Of a stretch of DNA of 64,000 bases, positions 41,099 through 49,735 are shown one piece after another. The notes beneath the pieces were generated by a model. That model ran no database searches. It was not told the origin of the DNA and saw nothing but the letters and a program-made list of their open reading frames with translations. Positions within the stretch are counted from its first letter, which is position 1, and each line of letters begins with the position of its first letter. The stretch lies in contig NC_008358.1 of assembly GCF_000013025.1 (NCBI RefSeq), forward strand, positions 930,001-994,000, given 5' to 3'. The stretch is from Hyphomonas neptunium ATCC 15444. Lineage in GTDB: Bacteria > Pseudomonadota > Alphaproteobacteria > Caulobacterales > Hyphomonadaceae. The position numbers and the translations under genes are program-made.

Positions 41099-41584
41099 AT
41101 GCAGTTCCTGACACGCGCGCCCATCTTGTGGGCGCTCTTTCTGCTGATGATCCTTGCCGGCGCCGCGTTTCAGATATTCGCGCCGCAGGTCGGCGGTGCC
41201 TATCTCGATATGGTGGCCGACCCCGGCGAAGTCCGCGCCCTGTTTGAGGGGCTGAGCCCGGAGCAGAAGACCGCCCATTTCTGGGTGACGGTTCTGGTCG
41301 ACACGCTGTTCCCGCTTAGCTTCGGCCTGCTCTTTGCCGGAATGGCGCTGCGCTTCTTCGGCAGATGGGGGAAGCTCGCCGCGCTGCCGGGCTTTGCGGT
41401 CATCATCTTTGATCTCACCGAGAACACGGTGCAGGCCCTCGCGCTCTCGGGAACGGCCGACGCGCTGGACGCCAAGGCCTGGCTGACACCGCTGAAATTC
41501 GGCCTGTTCTGGCTCGCCGCCGCCATTGCCCTCATCGCCGCGCTGATCGGCATCTACCGGCTCGCCACCCGCCGCAAGGCGTAG
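41099..41584 (+). CDS. Four-segment integral membrane protein of unknown function
   Basis: A 161-residue protein with four hydrophobic segments: residues ~7-27, ~55-80, ~88-106 and ~127-150. Between segments 1 and 2 lies a soluble stretch (QVGGAYLDMVADPGEVRALFEGLSPEQKTAH). I do not recognise a family. The start is set by GGGGGGAG upstream; the longer frame (from 41012) has no ribosome site and is Lys/Thr-rich. The 98 bases between the CinA-type gene and this ATG may hold a promoter. Confidence 0.72.
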   Translation: MQFLTRAPILWALFLLMILAGAAFQIFAPQVGGAYLDMVADPGEVRALFEGLSPEQKTAHFWVTVLVDTLFPLSFGLLFAGMALRFFGRWGKLAALPGFAVIIFDLTENTVQALALSGTADALDAKAWLTPLKFGLFWLAAAIALIAALIGIYRLATRRKA

Positions 41585-41664
41585 GCAAGCGACGCGGCGT
41601 CAGGCTTGGCGGGCTCACGCGCGCGGCTTAACACCACTGCTGAACATTTCCGGAGGAACGCCCC

Positions 41665-42447
41665 ATGTCCGAACCCATTGTCCTGACCGAACGCCACGGC
41701 GCCGTCTGCCTGGTTACGCTGAACCGGCCTGACGCCCTCAACGCGCTCAACCGCGCCCTGCGCGCCGAGATCGTGCGCGTGTTCACCGAGCTGAAAGACG
41801 ACCCCGAAATCCGCGCTGTCGTGCTGACCGGCGCGGGCCGCGCCTTCAGCGCAGGGATCGACCTCAAGGAAGCGGGCCAGACCGGTTTTGCCCTCGGCGC
41901 CGACGAGGATTCCAAATCGATCAACATGCTCGCCGCCCTCGAAGCTTATCCCTGGCCCATCATCGGCGCGATCAATGGCTTTGCCATTACCGGCGGCTTT
42001 GAGCTGGCGCTGATGTGCGACGTGCTGCTCGCCTCCGAGCATACCCGCTTTGCCGATACTCATGCCCGCGTTGGCATCGTGCCGGGCTGGGGCCTCTCGC
42101 AGAAACTCTCCCGCCTCATCGGCATCAGCCGCGCCAAGGAACTCTCCTTCACCGGCAACTTCATCGACGCGGAAACCTCCGAGAAATGGGGCCTCGTCAA
42201 CCGCGTCTATCCGGCCGCCGATCTCGTGCCGGCCGCGCTGCAGATGGCCACCGAAATGACCTCCACCAATCCTGACCTCCTGCGCAAATACAAGGCGCTG
42301 ATCGACGATGGCTTCGGCATGAATTTCGCCGCCTCGATGAAGGAAGAGATCAAACGCTCGATCGACCATTCCAAATCGGTTTCGGCTTCGGCTGTGGAAG
42401 AAGCCCGCAAGCAGGTGACCGCGCGCGGGCGGGACCAGCAGGGATAA
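41665..42447 (+). CDS. Enoyl-CoA hydratase/isomerase family protein (DTHA variant)
   Basis: A 260-residue crotonase-family protein. LVTLNRPDALNALN and GAGRAFSAGIDLKEA form the acyl-CoA and oxyanion parts. GGFELALMCDVLLASEHTRFADTHARVGIVPGWGLSQKL has the first catalytic Glu in GGFELAL, but His at the place of the second Glu (ADTHA), as in the homologue at 22234. This subtype is common in actinobacteria and alphaproteobacteria and its true reaction is uncertain. GGAGGAACG precedes the ATG. The thiolase at 43446 may act in the same pathway. Confidence 0.9.
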   Translation: MSEPIVLTERHGAVCLVTLNRPDALNALNRALRAEIVRVFTELKDDPEIRAVVLTGAGRAFSAGIDLKEAGQTGFALGADEDSKSINMLAALEAYPWPIIGAINGFAITGGFELALMCDVLLASEHTRFADTHARVGIVPGWGLSQKLSRLIGISRAKELSFTGNFIDAETSEKWGLVNRVYPAADLVPAALQMATEMTSTNPDLLRKYKALIDDGFGMNFAASMKEEIKRSIDHSKSVSASAVEEARKQVTARGRDQQG

Positions 42448-42462
42448 GTCTTGCCCAGAACC

Positions 42463-42480
42463 CCTCTCTCTTGGGAGAGG
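42463..42480. repeat. Short hairpin between convergent genes
   Basis: CCTCTC (42463-42468) pairs with GAGAGG (42475-42480), in ACCCCTCTCTCTTGGGAGAGGAGGC. The wording resembles the CCTCTCC...GGAGAGG element at 55135-55157. It lies between the convergent enoyl-CoA hydratase and DODA dioxygenase genes, where it could act as a weak terminator. Confidence 0.45.
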
Positions 42481-42492
42481 AGGCTTTAGGGC

Positions 42493-43269
42493 CTACCCCG
42501 CAAACGCGAACGTATCCATCCTCAGCACGCTGAACGTAACCGATGTGTGCAGCCGCTCCATCTTTGCCCCGGCGCCTGCCGCGCCGAGCGCCACGAAGAG
42601 GGGCAGGAAATGCTCCTCGCTCGGATGGTTGCGGGCGGCGTTGGGGGCGAGGCGGCGATAGTTGACCAGATCGTCCACGCGCCCCTCCGCCAGCGCCGTG
42701 TTCACCCAGTCCCCGAAGGATTTCACCCAGTCAGGCTCCGCATTTGGCCCGCGCCAGCTGACGCTGCGCAGGTCATGGGTGAGGCTGCCACTGCCCAGGA
42801 TCAGCACACCCTCTTCGGCCAGCGGGCGCAAGGCCTCGCCCAGCTTCAGATGATGCGCCGGCCCCAGATGCGTTTGCAGCGAGAGCTGGAGCACCGGAAT
42901 ATCCGCCTCCGGCCAGGCGAGCTTCAGCGGCACCCAGGCGCCATGGTCAAGACCGCGGGCCGGGTCCAGCGTGGCGGAAATGCCCGCCCCATCCAGCAGA
43001 GCCTTGATGCGCGCGGCTAGCGCCGGGTCGCCCGGCGCGGGGTATTGCTGCTGGTACATCACCTCGGGAAAGCCGCCATAATCATGGATCGTCGGCGGGG
43101 CAGGCGACGCGGTGATGCGGGGCGCAATCGTTTCCCAATGCGCAGACGCTACCAGAATGGCCTTCGGGCGCGGCAATGTCTTGCCAAGCTGGGTGAGGAA
43201 GTCGCGAGCGGGCACGTCATCAAAAATGAGCGTGGGCGATCCATGGGACACGAAAATGGGCGGGGTCAT
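42493..43269 (-). CDS. DODA-type extradiol aromatic ring-opening dioxygenase (YgiD-like)
   Basis: A 258-residue LigB-fold protein of the DODA/YgiD type. Metal ligands are in PIFVSHGSPTL, SAHWETIAPRI, and the late GSGSLTHDLRSV, and HGAWVPLKLAWPEADIPVLQLSL is family-typical. YgiD in E. coli opens 4,5-DOPA; other members act on catechols. Convergent to the hydratase gene and divergent from thiolase. GGAGG lies upstream of ATG 43269. Confidence 0.9.
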   Translation of the reverse strand: MTPPIFVSHGSPTLIFDDVPARDFLTQLGKTLPRPKAILVASAHWETIAPRITASPAPPTIHDYGGFPEVMYQQQYPAPGDPALAARIKALLDGAGISATLDPARGLDHGAWVPLKLAWPEADIPVLQLSLQTHLGPAHHLKLGEALRPLAEEGVLILGSGSLTHDLRSVSWRGPNAEPDWVKSFGDWVNTALAEGRVDDLVNYRRLAPNAARNHPSEEHFLPLFVALGAAGAGAKMERLHTSVTFSVLRMDTFAFAG

Positions 43270-43445
43270 GCGGGGATGCCTCCTTCAGTATTGCTTCCCC
43301 CAAGGTAAGAGCGGTCACCTGCCAATGACAGGCCCGTGCCGGGCTGACAGTTATGCTGAGCTTGCATGAAAGGCCCCGGGTTGCGCTGAGCCGCAGGCCG
43401 GGCTTAACAGGGGCGAAGTTTTGAAGAGTTCCCGGGAGAAATTGA

Positions 43446-44657
43446 ATGCGCGACGTTGTGATTGTGGAGCCGGTGCGGACGGCGGTGGGTGGCTTTGGCG
43501 GCGCGTTCAAGGGCGTGCACGCGCATGAGCTGGGCGCGGCGGTGGTCGAAGGGCTGATGGCGCGCACGGGCCTGGCGAAAGACAAGGTCGATGATGTGAT
43601 CTTCGCCCAGTGCTACCCTTCGATGGACGCGCCCGCGCTGGGCCGGGTTGTGGCGCTCGATGCCGGGCTCCCGGTAGAAGTCACCGGCATGCAGATCGAC
43701 CGGCGCTGCGGCTCTGGCCTTCAGGCGATCATTAACGCCACGATGCAGGTGGCCACCGGCGCGATGGACTGCGTGATCGCCGGCGGCGCCGAGTCGATGA
43801 GCAATGCGCCGTTCTATTCCACCAACTGGCGCTGGGGTCTCGGTCAGGGCAACATGACGGTGCATGATGGCCTCGTGAATGGCCGTCTGACAGCGGGTGG
43901 CAAGAACTTCCCCGTACCCGGCGGCATGCTGGAGACGGCCGAAAACCTTCGCCGCGATTACCAGATCACCCGCCAGGCGCAGGACGAATTCGCCGCCGCT
44001 TCTCATGCCAAGGCGGTTGCCGCGCAGAACTCCGGCGTGTTCGATGAGGAAATCATTCCGTTCACGGTCAAGGGCCGCAAGGGCGATACCGTAGTGACGA
44101 AGGACGAACACCCCCGTCCGGACTCAACCCTTGAAGTGCTCTCCAAACTGAAACCCATCCGCCAGAAACAGGACGCTGAAGCCACCGTCACCGCCGGCAA
44201 TGCCAGCGGCCAGAATGATGGCGGCTCGGCTTGTCTCGTGATGACGCGCGAAATGGCAGAGGCCAATGGCCTCAAGCCGCTCGCCCGGCTGGTCTCCTGG
44301 TCGGTGGCCGGGGTTGGCCCGGCGGTGATGGGCATCGGCCCTGTTCCGTCCACGGAAAAGGCGCTGGCGCGCGCGGGCCTGACGCTGAAAGACATTGACC
44401 TGATCGAACTCAACGAAGCGTTTGCCGCGCAGGTGCTTGCCTGCACCAAGGCGATGGGCTTCGCCAAGGAAGACTATGCGCGCCTCAATGTGCACGGATC
44501 GGGCATTTCACTGGGCCATCCGGTCGGCGCGACCGGCGGGCGTATTCTGGCCACGCTGCTGCGTGAAATGGACCGCCGCGAGGCGCGGTACGGCGTTGAA
44601 ACCATGTGCATTGGCGGCGGGCAGGGCCTGGCTGCGGTGTTCGAGCGCGTTAACTGA
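43446..44657 (+). CDS. Acetyl-CoA C-acyltransferase (thiolase)
   Basis: A 403-residue thiolase. The nucleophilic Cys88 is in DRRCGSGLQA, the middle has ELNEAFAAQVLAC, and the last catalytic set is NVHGSGISLGHPVGATGGR with the His and CIGGGQGLA with the second Cys. It condenses or cleaves acyl-CoA with acetyl-CoA and is either degradative (FadA) or biosynthetic (PhaA/AtoB); substrate class is not clear. GGGAG precedes ATG 43446. A strong hairpin follows the stop. Nearby hydratase genes suggest a beta-oxidation role. Confidence 0.93.
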   Translation: MRDVVIVEPVRTAVGGFGGAFKGVHAHELGAAVVEGLMARTGLAKDKVDDVIFAQCYPSMDAPALGRVVALDAGLPVEVTGMQIDRRCGSGLQAIINATMQVATGAMDCVIAGGAESMSNAPFYSTNWRWGLGQGNMTVHDGLVNGRLTAGGKNFPVPGGMLETAENLRRDYQITRQAQDEFAAASHAKAVAAQNSGVFDEEIIPFTVKGRKGDTVVTKDEHPRPDSTLEVLSKLKPIRQKQDAEATVTAGNASGQNDGGSACLVMTREMAEANGLKPLARLVSWSVAGVGPAVMGIGPVPSTEKALARAGLTLKDIDLIELNEAFAAQVLACTKAMGFAKEDYARLNVHGSGISLGHPVGATGGRILATLLREMDRREARYGVETMCIGGGQGLAAVFERVN

Positions 44658-44664
44658 CATCTGC

Positions 44665-44691
44665 TCAGGCTCCGGCGATCCCGGAGCCTGA
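44665..44691 (+). terminator. Hairpin after the thiolase gene
   Basis: TCAGGCTCCGG (44665-44675) and CCGGAGCCTGA (44681-44691) form a perfect 11-base stem around CGATC. There is no T-run immediately after (CAGTAAATTAAAC), so termination may be Rho-assisted or the hairpin may protect the transcript end. Confidence 0.6.
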
Positions 44692-44868
44692 CAGTAAATT
44701 AAACTTGCATTCGGCCTGTGGATAGCGCATATGGCTCGCATCGACATTGGCCGGACGATCAGGCGCATGCGCTCACCAAAGTGAGTTGCGGTTTCAGAAA
44801 CTCTCCAAAATTCGATATGCAAGGGCTGACACATTGTCCGCCCACCAATGACTATGAGACTTATATAA

Positions 44869-45078
44869 ATGACAAATGGTATCGTGAAGTTCTTCAACAG
44901 CCAGAAGGGCTTCGGCTTCATTTCGCCCACCAATGGCGGCAATGACGTGTTCGTCCATATCTCGACGCTTGAGCGTTCGGGTATCGCCCACCTGAACGAA
45001 GGCCAAAAGGTTTCGTTCGACACTGCTATCGACAAGCGTTCGGGCAAGTCGGCAGTCAGCGCGATCGAACTGGCCTGA
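44869..45078 (+). CDS. Cold-shock protein, CspA family
   Basis: A 69-residue single cold-shock domain. RNA-binding motifs are KGFGFI (RNP1) and VFVHI (RNP2); the start is MTNGIVKFF. Such proteins melt RNA structure and are often induced by cold or growth arrest. The gap of 211 bases after the thiolase stop leaves room for a long 5' leader of the kind that makes csp mRNA cold-sensitive; I did not find a clear promoter or ribosome site. A hairpin terminator follows. Confidence 0.95.
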   Translation: MTNGIVKFFNSQKGFGFISPTNGGNDVFVHISTLERSGIAHLNEGQKVSFDTAIDKRSGKSAVSAIELA

Positions 45079-45133
45079 TCTCTCCTGCGGGCTGGTGCCT
45101 GAGGCACGCCCGCACAGATGACCAGAATTTTAG

Positions 45134-45163
45134 GCGCGCCTTCCTGACGGGGGGCGCGCTTTT
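45134..45163 (+). terminator. Intrinsic terminator after the cold-shock gene
   Basis: GCGCGCC (45134-45140) pairs with GGCGCGC (45153-45159), with a 12-base loop and TTTT at 45160-45163. On the minus strand the hairpin is followed by CTAAAATTC, so use by the convergent DUF2490 gene is possible but weaker. Confidence 0.75.
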
Positions 45164-45175
45164 CAATTCCGGGGA

Positions 45176-45841
45176 TCAGAAATCCTTGGAGACGCCAATC
45201 ATGATGTGATGGTTGGTCTCGTCCGGGCCATTCCGTTCGTATTCGAACTGGTTGAGATACCCGAAATCCCAGCTGACCGTTTCGCTGGCGTCCCATTCGA
45301 TCTTGGCTTCGGTGCGCGCCTCGGTGAAACCATCACTCTGGCCCCAGTCGGTATCGTTCAGCTCGAAATAGAGATCCGTGCTCAGCGACAGCTCGAAAGG
45401 TGTGCCTTCCAGCGGGCGCTTGACGCCGAATTCCTGGCGCAGGCGCAGGCCGGTATCGTCCCAGCCTTCACGGCGGCGTTGTTCCAGGCGGGTCCGCCCG
45501 TCAAATTCCAGGCTCCAGGCCTCGGTGAAATCATAGCTCACCTGTTGCCAGAGGCGGTGCTCGATCCGGTCTGGCCCCTGTTGGCGCGTGCTGCCCCACA
45601 GATAGCCGCCGCTCACCTTGAACCGGTCATTGATCCGGTAACCGATGCCGGGCTTGAACTCGATCGTGTCGAGGTCACCGTCGGGCTGGTAGCGAAGATC
45701 GGCATCCAGATCGAGGTCGATGGCCTTGTTGGCGAACGGCTCGACGCTGACGCCGGCCGCGGTCCAGATCTGGTTCTCGGCCGCAGCAGCCGGGACCAGG
45801 GCGCAGGCGAGCGCCATGAGGGAGAGAGATATACGTTGCAT
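45176..45841 (-). CDS. DUF2490 domain outer-membrane protein
   Basis: A 221-residue secreted beta-strand protein with signal peptide ISLSLMALACALVPAAAA. The DUF2490 features are the start ENQIWTAAGVSVEPF, the alternating-strand pattern (IDLDLDADLRYQ, FKVSGGYLWGSTRQQ), and the end NHHIMIGVSKDF with a C-terminal Phe as in outer-membrane barrels. The function of the family is unknown. ATG 45841 gives a normal signal peptide; the longer frame begins ten residues earlier. It is convergent to the cold-shock gene. Confidence 0.85.
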   Translation of the reverse strand: MQRISLSLMALACALVPAAAAENQIWTAAGVSVEPFANKAIDLDLDADLRYQPDGDLDTIEFKPGIGYRINDRFKVSGGYLWGSTRQQGPDRIEHRLWQQVSYDFTEAWSLEFDGRTRLEQRRREGWDDTGLRLRQEFGVKRPLEGTPFELSLSTDLYFELNDTDWGQSDGFTEARTEAKIEWDASETVSWDFGYLNQFEYERNGPDETNHHIMIGVSKDF

Positions 45842-45966
45842 GCGCGGCGTGTAACCCAACAAATCTGACACAATACTGACAGGAAGCGCGCGGCGTAGGC
45901 GGGGGATACCTACACGTCAATCTCAGTTTTATGACATTTATGTTTAGCCGCTTCGGCGCCGTCCCT

Positions 45967-47412
45967 TCAGAGGCCGAAATACAGCGTCACGATGATGACG
46001 CAGGCCACGTTCAGCCAGAAGCCGGACTTCATCATCCGCCCGATGGAGAATTGCCGCATCCCGAACACCACCGCATTCGGCCCCGTCGCAATCGGCAGCA
46101 TGAAGGCGCAGGACGCGGCCATGGCGCAGGGAATGATCAGGCTGCGTACATCCACACCCGTCGCCGTGGCGAGCGCGCCGAGGATGGGCAGGAATGTCGT
46201 CATTGCCGCCACATTCGACATGATTTCGGTCAGGAAGATGATGATGGTGACCACCATGAAGATCAGCACAATCGGCGGCACGGCGGCGAGTTCGGCCAGG
46301 GAATTGCCCAGATACCCGGCGAGCCCGGACGCCTGAACGGCAGCGGCCAGCGACAGCCCCCCGCCGAACAGCAGCACCACATCCCAGGGCACTGCCTTGG
46401 CGTCGTCCCAGTTGAGCAGCGCCCAGCCACCGGGCTGGTGTTCCGGTTCGCGGCTGCCATGGGGCACGAGGAACATGAGGATCGCGCCCAGGATGGCGAT
46501 GCCCATATCGGTGAGCCCGGCAAAGAGCGGGATCTGGACCAGCTGTTCGCGCGTGATCCAGGCGAGCGCGATGACGCCGAACACGATGGCGACGCGGCTT
46601 TCCGGAATGGTCATCCGCCCCAGCGCGTTGCGCTGGCCGCGTATCGTGGCTTCGGCGGCCTTGGCGGCTGCGGCGTCAGACTTCAGCCCCCAGGTCAGGA
46701 TCAGCCACGCCATCGGCAGCATGATCAGCACGACCGGCAGGCCAAAGCTCATCCATTCGCGGAAGCTGATCTCGATGTCGGTATTCTCGCGCAGCCAGCC
46801 CATGGCGATGAGGTTGGTGGGCGTGCCGACGGGGGTGGCGAGGCCGCCGATGGAGGCTGAGTAGGCAATGCCCAGCAGCAGGGCGCTGGCAAGGCGGGGC
46901 CCGCCGCCGGCGGCAACCGCCACCGAGAGGGCAATCGGCGCCATCATCAGGCTGGTGGCAGTGTTGGAGATCCACATCGAGAGCAGGGCGGTGGCGAGCA
47001 TGAACCCGCCCGCGAGCAGCTTCAGGCGCGCCCCGGAGAGCAGCAGCACATTCAGCGCAATACGCCGGTGGAGGTGCCATTTCTCGATGCCGATGGCCAT
47101 GATGAACCCGCCCAGCAGCAGCAGCACGACCGAGTCGGCATACGGCGCGGCGATGGCGCCGAGACTGGCAACGCCCGTCAGGGGCAGGAGGCCAAGGGGG
47201 AGAAGAGAGGTTGCCGCAATGGGGATCGCTTCGGTCGCCCACCAGACGGCCATCAGGACCAGGACTGCCGCGACCAGCATACCGCCGCGCTCAAGACCCT
47301 CAGGTGCCGGAAGGACTGCGATCAGGATGGCCAGCGCCGGGCCGATGACGAGACCGAGTCTGGCAGCCAAACCGGGTCGCGACACGGCAGTCTGCCGGTC
47401 TCCATTGGACAT
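45967..47412 (-). CDS. DASS/SLC13 family sodium-coupled anion symporter
   Basis: A 481-residue membrane protein with about 11-12 segments. The SLC13/DASS signature is seen as two related hairpins: WISNTATSLMMAPIAL (Ser-Asn-Thr) and TEIMSNVAAMTTFLPIL; between them is GGLATPVGTPTNLIAMGWL. These bind sodium and a dicarboxylate, sulfate or phosphate. No neighbour suggests the anion. The start is preceded by GGGG. tRNA-Leu follows upstream on the same strand with a ~60-base gap. Confidence 0.9.
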   Translation of the reverse strand: MSNGDRQTAVSRPGLAARLGLVIGPALAILIAVLPAPEGLERGGMLVAAVLVLMAVWWATEAIPIAATSLLPLGLLPLTGVASLGAIAAPYADSVVLLLLGGFIMAIGIEKWHLHRRIALNVLLLSGARLKLLAGGFMLATALLSMWISNTATSLMMAPIALSVAVAAGGGPRLASALLLGIAYSASIGGLATPVGTPTNLIAMGWLRENTDIEISFREWMSFGLPVVLIMLPMAWLILTWGLKSDAAAAKAAEATIRGQRNALGRMTIPESRVAIVFGVIALAWITREQLVQIPLFAGLTDMGIAILGAILMFLVPHGSREPEHQPGGWALLNWDDAKAVPWDVVLLFGGGLSLAAAVQASGLAGYLGNSLAELAAVPPIVLIFMVVTIIIFLTEIMSNVAAMTTFLPILGALATATGVDVRSLIIPCAMAASCAFMLPIATGPNAVVFGMRQFSIGRMMKSGFWLNVACVIIVTLYFGL

Positions 47413-47471
47413 ATCTTATACCCCGCAATTTTCTCTCCGGGGACGCTAACGATTTTTCGCGGGAGGGCAAT

Positions 47472-47557
47472 TGGTGCCGGCGGCCGGAATCGAACCGGCA
47501 CGGCCGTTGGGCCTAGGGATTTTAAGTCCCCTGTGTCTACCGTTTCACCACGCCGGC
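47472..47557 (-). tRNA. tRNA-Leu (anticodon TAA)
   Basis: On the minus strand the sequence folds as a class II tRNA. The 7-base acceptor is GCCGGCG with CGCCGGC, and the anticodon loop is CTTAAAA. A variable arm follows (CCTAGGCCCAACGGCC region), then the T-arm GCCGG-TTCGATT-CCGGC and an encoded CCA. The long variable arm and TAA anticodon make it tRNA-Leu reading UUA/UUG. Confidence 0.95.
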
Positions 47558-47671
47558 ACCCTGGCAGAGCCTCAGCACTTACGAAGCTTCTGGGAAATTG
47601 TCACCCCGTGACTCTCCGGCGCCAAACCTCTACCCAGCCAACACCCGGCAACGACCCAGCGGAGCAGATAG

Positions 47672-48865
47672 TTGAGCCACCCCCGAAGCCTCGGCCGCCT
47701 CCTGACCAACCTCACTCACTGGTTCGGTCCTGCCATGGCGCGTCCACGCACGCTGGAAGCCCTGCGCGCGGGGCTTGGCGCCGGGCTTGCGCTCGCCCTC
47801 TCCGGCCTCCTGCTGCTCGCCGTGCCGGATACCTCTGCCAGTCACGGCGTATCGGGCTTCCTGCTGATCGCCCCGCTTGGCGCGTCTGCATTCCTTCTGT
47901 TTGCCGTACCCAATTCGCCGCTCGCCCAGCCCTGGTCGGCGCTGGCGGGCAACACGGTCTCCGCCCTCGTTGCGGTCAGCGCCGTGCTCAGCGGGCTGCC
48001 GGAAATTCCCGCCATCGGCGTGGCCATCGGCGGCTCCGTCCTGGCGATGGCGCTGCTGCGGGCGATGCATCCGCCCGGCGCGGCAGTTGCCCTGGCCACC
48101 GTACTCGGCGCGCCAATGGTGCATGATCTCGGCTACCGCTTCGTGCTGACGCCGGTGCTGCTCGATACGGCCCTGCTTGTCGCTCTGGCCATTGCCTGGA
48201 ACCGCCTCACGGGCCGGAAGTATCCCTTCCGCCAGCCCAGCGATTCAAACCCCCACGGCACGCGGGACCGGCCCGCCAACCAGCGCCTCGGCCTGCCTGC
48301 CGAAGCGCTGGCCGATATTCTCCAGCGCTATCGGCTCTCCGCCAATATCGGCACCGAAGATTTCGGCCGTCTCCTGGCAGAGGCCGAGGCGGAAGCCGCC
48401 CGCCTGCGCTTTGACGGGCTCACCTGCGCCGACATCATGTCCCGCGATCTCGCCACCGTCCGGCCGGATACGGCCCTCAGCGAGGTGGCAGACCTGTTCC
48501 GCCGCCACCGCTTCAAAACCCTCCCGGTCACCGGCCCGGAAGGAGAGCTTCTTGGCATCATCACCCAGAACGACCTGATCCAGCGCGCCCAGGGCGAGGC
48601 GCTCGCGCATCACGCCCCGTTCGGCGCCGCGCTTGCCCAGCTTCTTGCGCGCCGCCGCGATACGCCGGCGCTGGCCCGCGATATTATGAGCCCGCCAGGC
48701 GAAACGGTCTTGCCAGAGCAGGGCATCGGTATCCTTGTCCGCCTCCTCGCCGATGGCGGCAAACAGGCTGCTCCCGTCCTCGACAACGGCAAGCTCACCG
48801 GCATCGTCACCCGCTCGGACCTCCTGGAAGCCCTCGCGCGAATTCCGCTCTGGTCTCCGGCCTGA
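47672..48865 (+). CDS. HPP family membrane protein with two C-terminal CBS domains
   Basis: A 397-residue protein in two halves. Residues ~20-190 are the HPP membrane domain, with five or six segments and the naming MHPPGAAVALATVLGAP motif. Residues ~255-390 hold a pair of CBS domains (TCADIMSRDLATVRPDTALSEVADLF and ALARDIMSPPGETVLPEQGIGILVRLL), which usually bind adenine nucleotides. Some HPP proteins transport nitrite or other small ions, so this may be a nucleotide-gated transporter. TTG 47672, with CGGAG upstream, is the start I prefer; ATG 47735 is the alternative. Confidence 0.87.
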   Translation: MSHPRSLGRLLTNLTHWFGPAMARPRTLEALRAGLGAGLALALSGLLLLAVPDTSASHGVSGFLLIAPLGASAFLLFAVPNSPLAQPWSALAGNTVSALVAVSAVLSGLPEIPAIGVAIGGSVLAMALLRAMHPPGAAVALATVLGAPMVHDLGYRFVLTPVLLDTALLVALAIAWNRLTGRKYPFRQPSDSNPHGTRDRPANQRLGLPAEALADILQRYRLSANIGTEDFGRLLAEAEAEAARLRFDGLTCADIMSRDLATVRPDTALSEVADLFRRHRFKTLPVTGPEGELLGIITQNDLIQRAQGEALAHHAPFGAALAQLLARRRDTPALARDIMSPPGETVLPEQGIGILVRLLADGGKQAAPVLDNGKLTGIVTRSDLLEALARIPLWSPA

Positions 48866-48878
48866 TTGGTGGAAATGC

Positions 48879-48921
48879 AAAACGCCCGCGCTCAAGCCTT
48901 TAGGAGGGCTGAGCGCGGGCG
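48879..48921 (-). terminator. Terminator of the azoreductase gene
   Basis: CGCCCGCGCTCA (48883-48894) and TGAGCGCGGGCG (48910-48921) form a perfect 12-base stem. On the minus strand it is followed by TTTT (48882-48879), so it ends the azoreductase transcript. No T-run follows on the plus strand. Confidence 0.85.
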
Positions 48922-48965
48922 CTGGATCGCTGCCACCGGCGGGGGGTGCGCCGGTCAGGGGGAGA

Positions 48966-49592
48966 TCAGGCAGCGACCGTGGAGAAGGTCTGGGCGACTT
49001 TGGCAATCTGGCCCTTCGCGCCGGTGATGGCGGCGGCGCGGGCCTCGGGGCCAAAGCCGATCTTTTCGGCGTGGATGAAGGTGACGTCCGTGATGCCGAC
49101 AAAGCCGAGCAGGTGGCGCAGGTAAGGCTCCTGGAAGTCAGCGGCGGCGGCAGGGCCTTCCGAATAGAGACCGCCGCGCGAGGTGAGCACGACGACCTTC
49201 TTGCCTTTCAGCAGACCTTCGGGGCCGGCCTCGGAGTATTTGAAGGTTTCACCGGCGCGCAGCACGAAGTCGAACCAGGACCGCAGGCTGGTAGGGACGG
49301 AGAAGTTGTACATCGGCGCGGCGATGATGACGGTGCCGGCAGCTTTCAGCTCGGCGATCAGCTCATCAGACAGCGCGCGGGCAGCGAGCTCCTCAGACGT
49401 GGACGGGGTGCCGCGCACGCCGGCAAGGTTTGCCGTGGTGAGGTGGGGGACAGGATTGGCGCCAAGGTCGCGGCGCACAACATCTGTGCCGGGCGCAGCT
49501 GTGAGGATCTGGTTTACCGCTTCGTCGATCAGGATGCGGGAAACAGATTCGCCGGTATTGGCGCTGGAATTGAGAACGAGAAGATTGGACAT
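48966..49592 (-). CDS. azoR: FMN-dependent NADH-azoreductase
   Basis: A 208-residue flavodoxin-fold AzoR. It has LLVLNSSANTGESVSRIL for phosphate binding, APMYNFSVPTSLRSWFDFVLRAGETFKY for FMN and quinone contact, and VVVLTSRGGLYSEG. It reduces quinones and azo compounds using NADH in the cytosol, in defence against electrophiles. GGAGGCATCCT lies before ATG 49592; the longer upstream frame is Pro-rich and unlike the family. A dedicated terminator follows. Confidence 0.94.
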   Translation of the reverse strand: MSNLLVLNSSANTGESVSRILIDEAVNQILTAAPGTDVVRRDLGANPVPHLTTANLAGVRGTPSTSEELAARALSDELIAELKAAGTVIIAAPMYNFSVPTSLRSWFDFVLRAGETFKYSEAGPEGLLKGKKVVVLTSRGGLYSEGPAAAADFQEPYLRHLLGFVGITDVTFIHAEKIGFGPEARAAAITGAKGQIAKVAQTFSTVAA

Positions 49593-49735
49593 AGGATGCC
49601 TCCATGGCGTGGTGTTCAACGCCGGAGATCTGGGGTGGCCGGGGGCGTTATTGATCCGGGGATCCGGCAATAACATTTATGCAAAGATGCAATGAAAGCG
49701 CCGCCATGGCGGGCAGTTATGCAGGGCCTGAGGGC

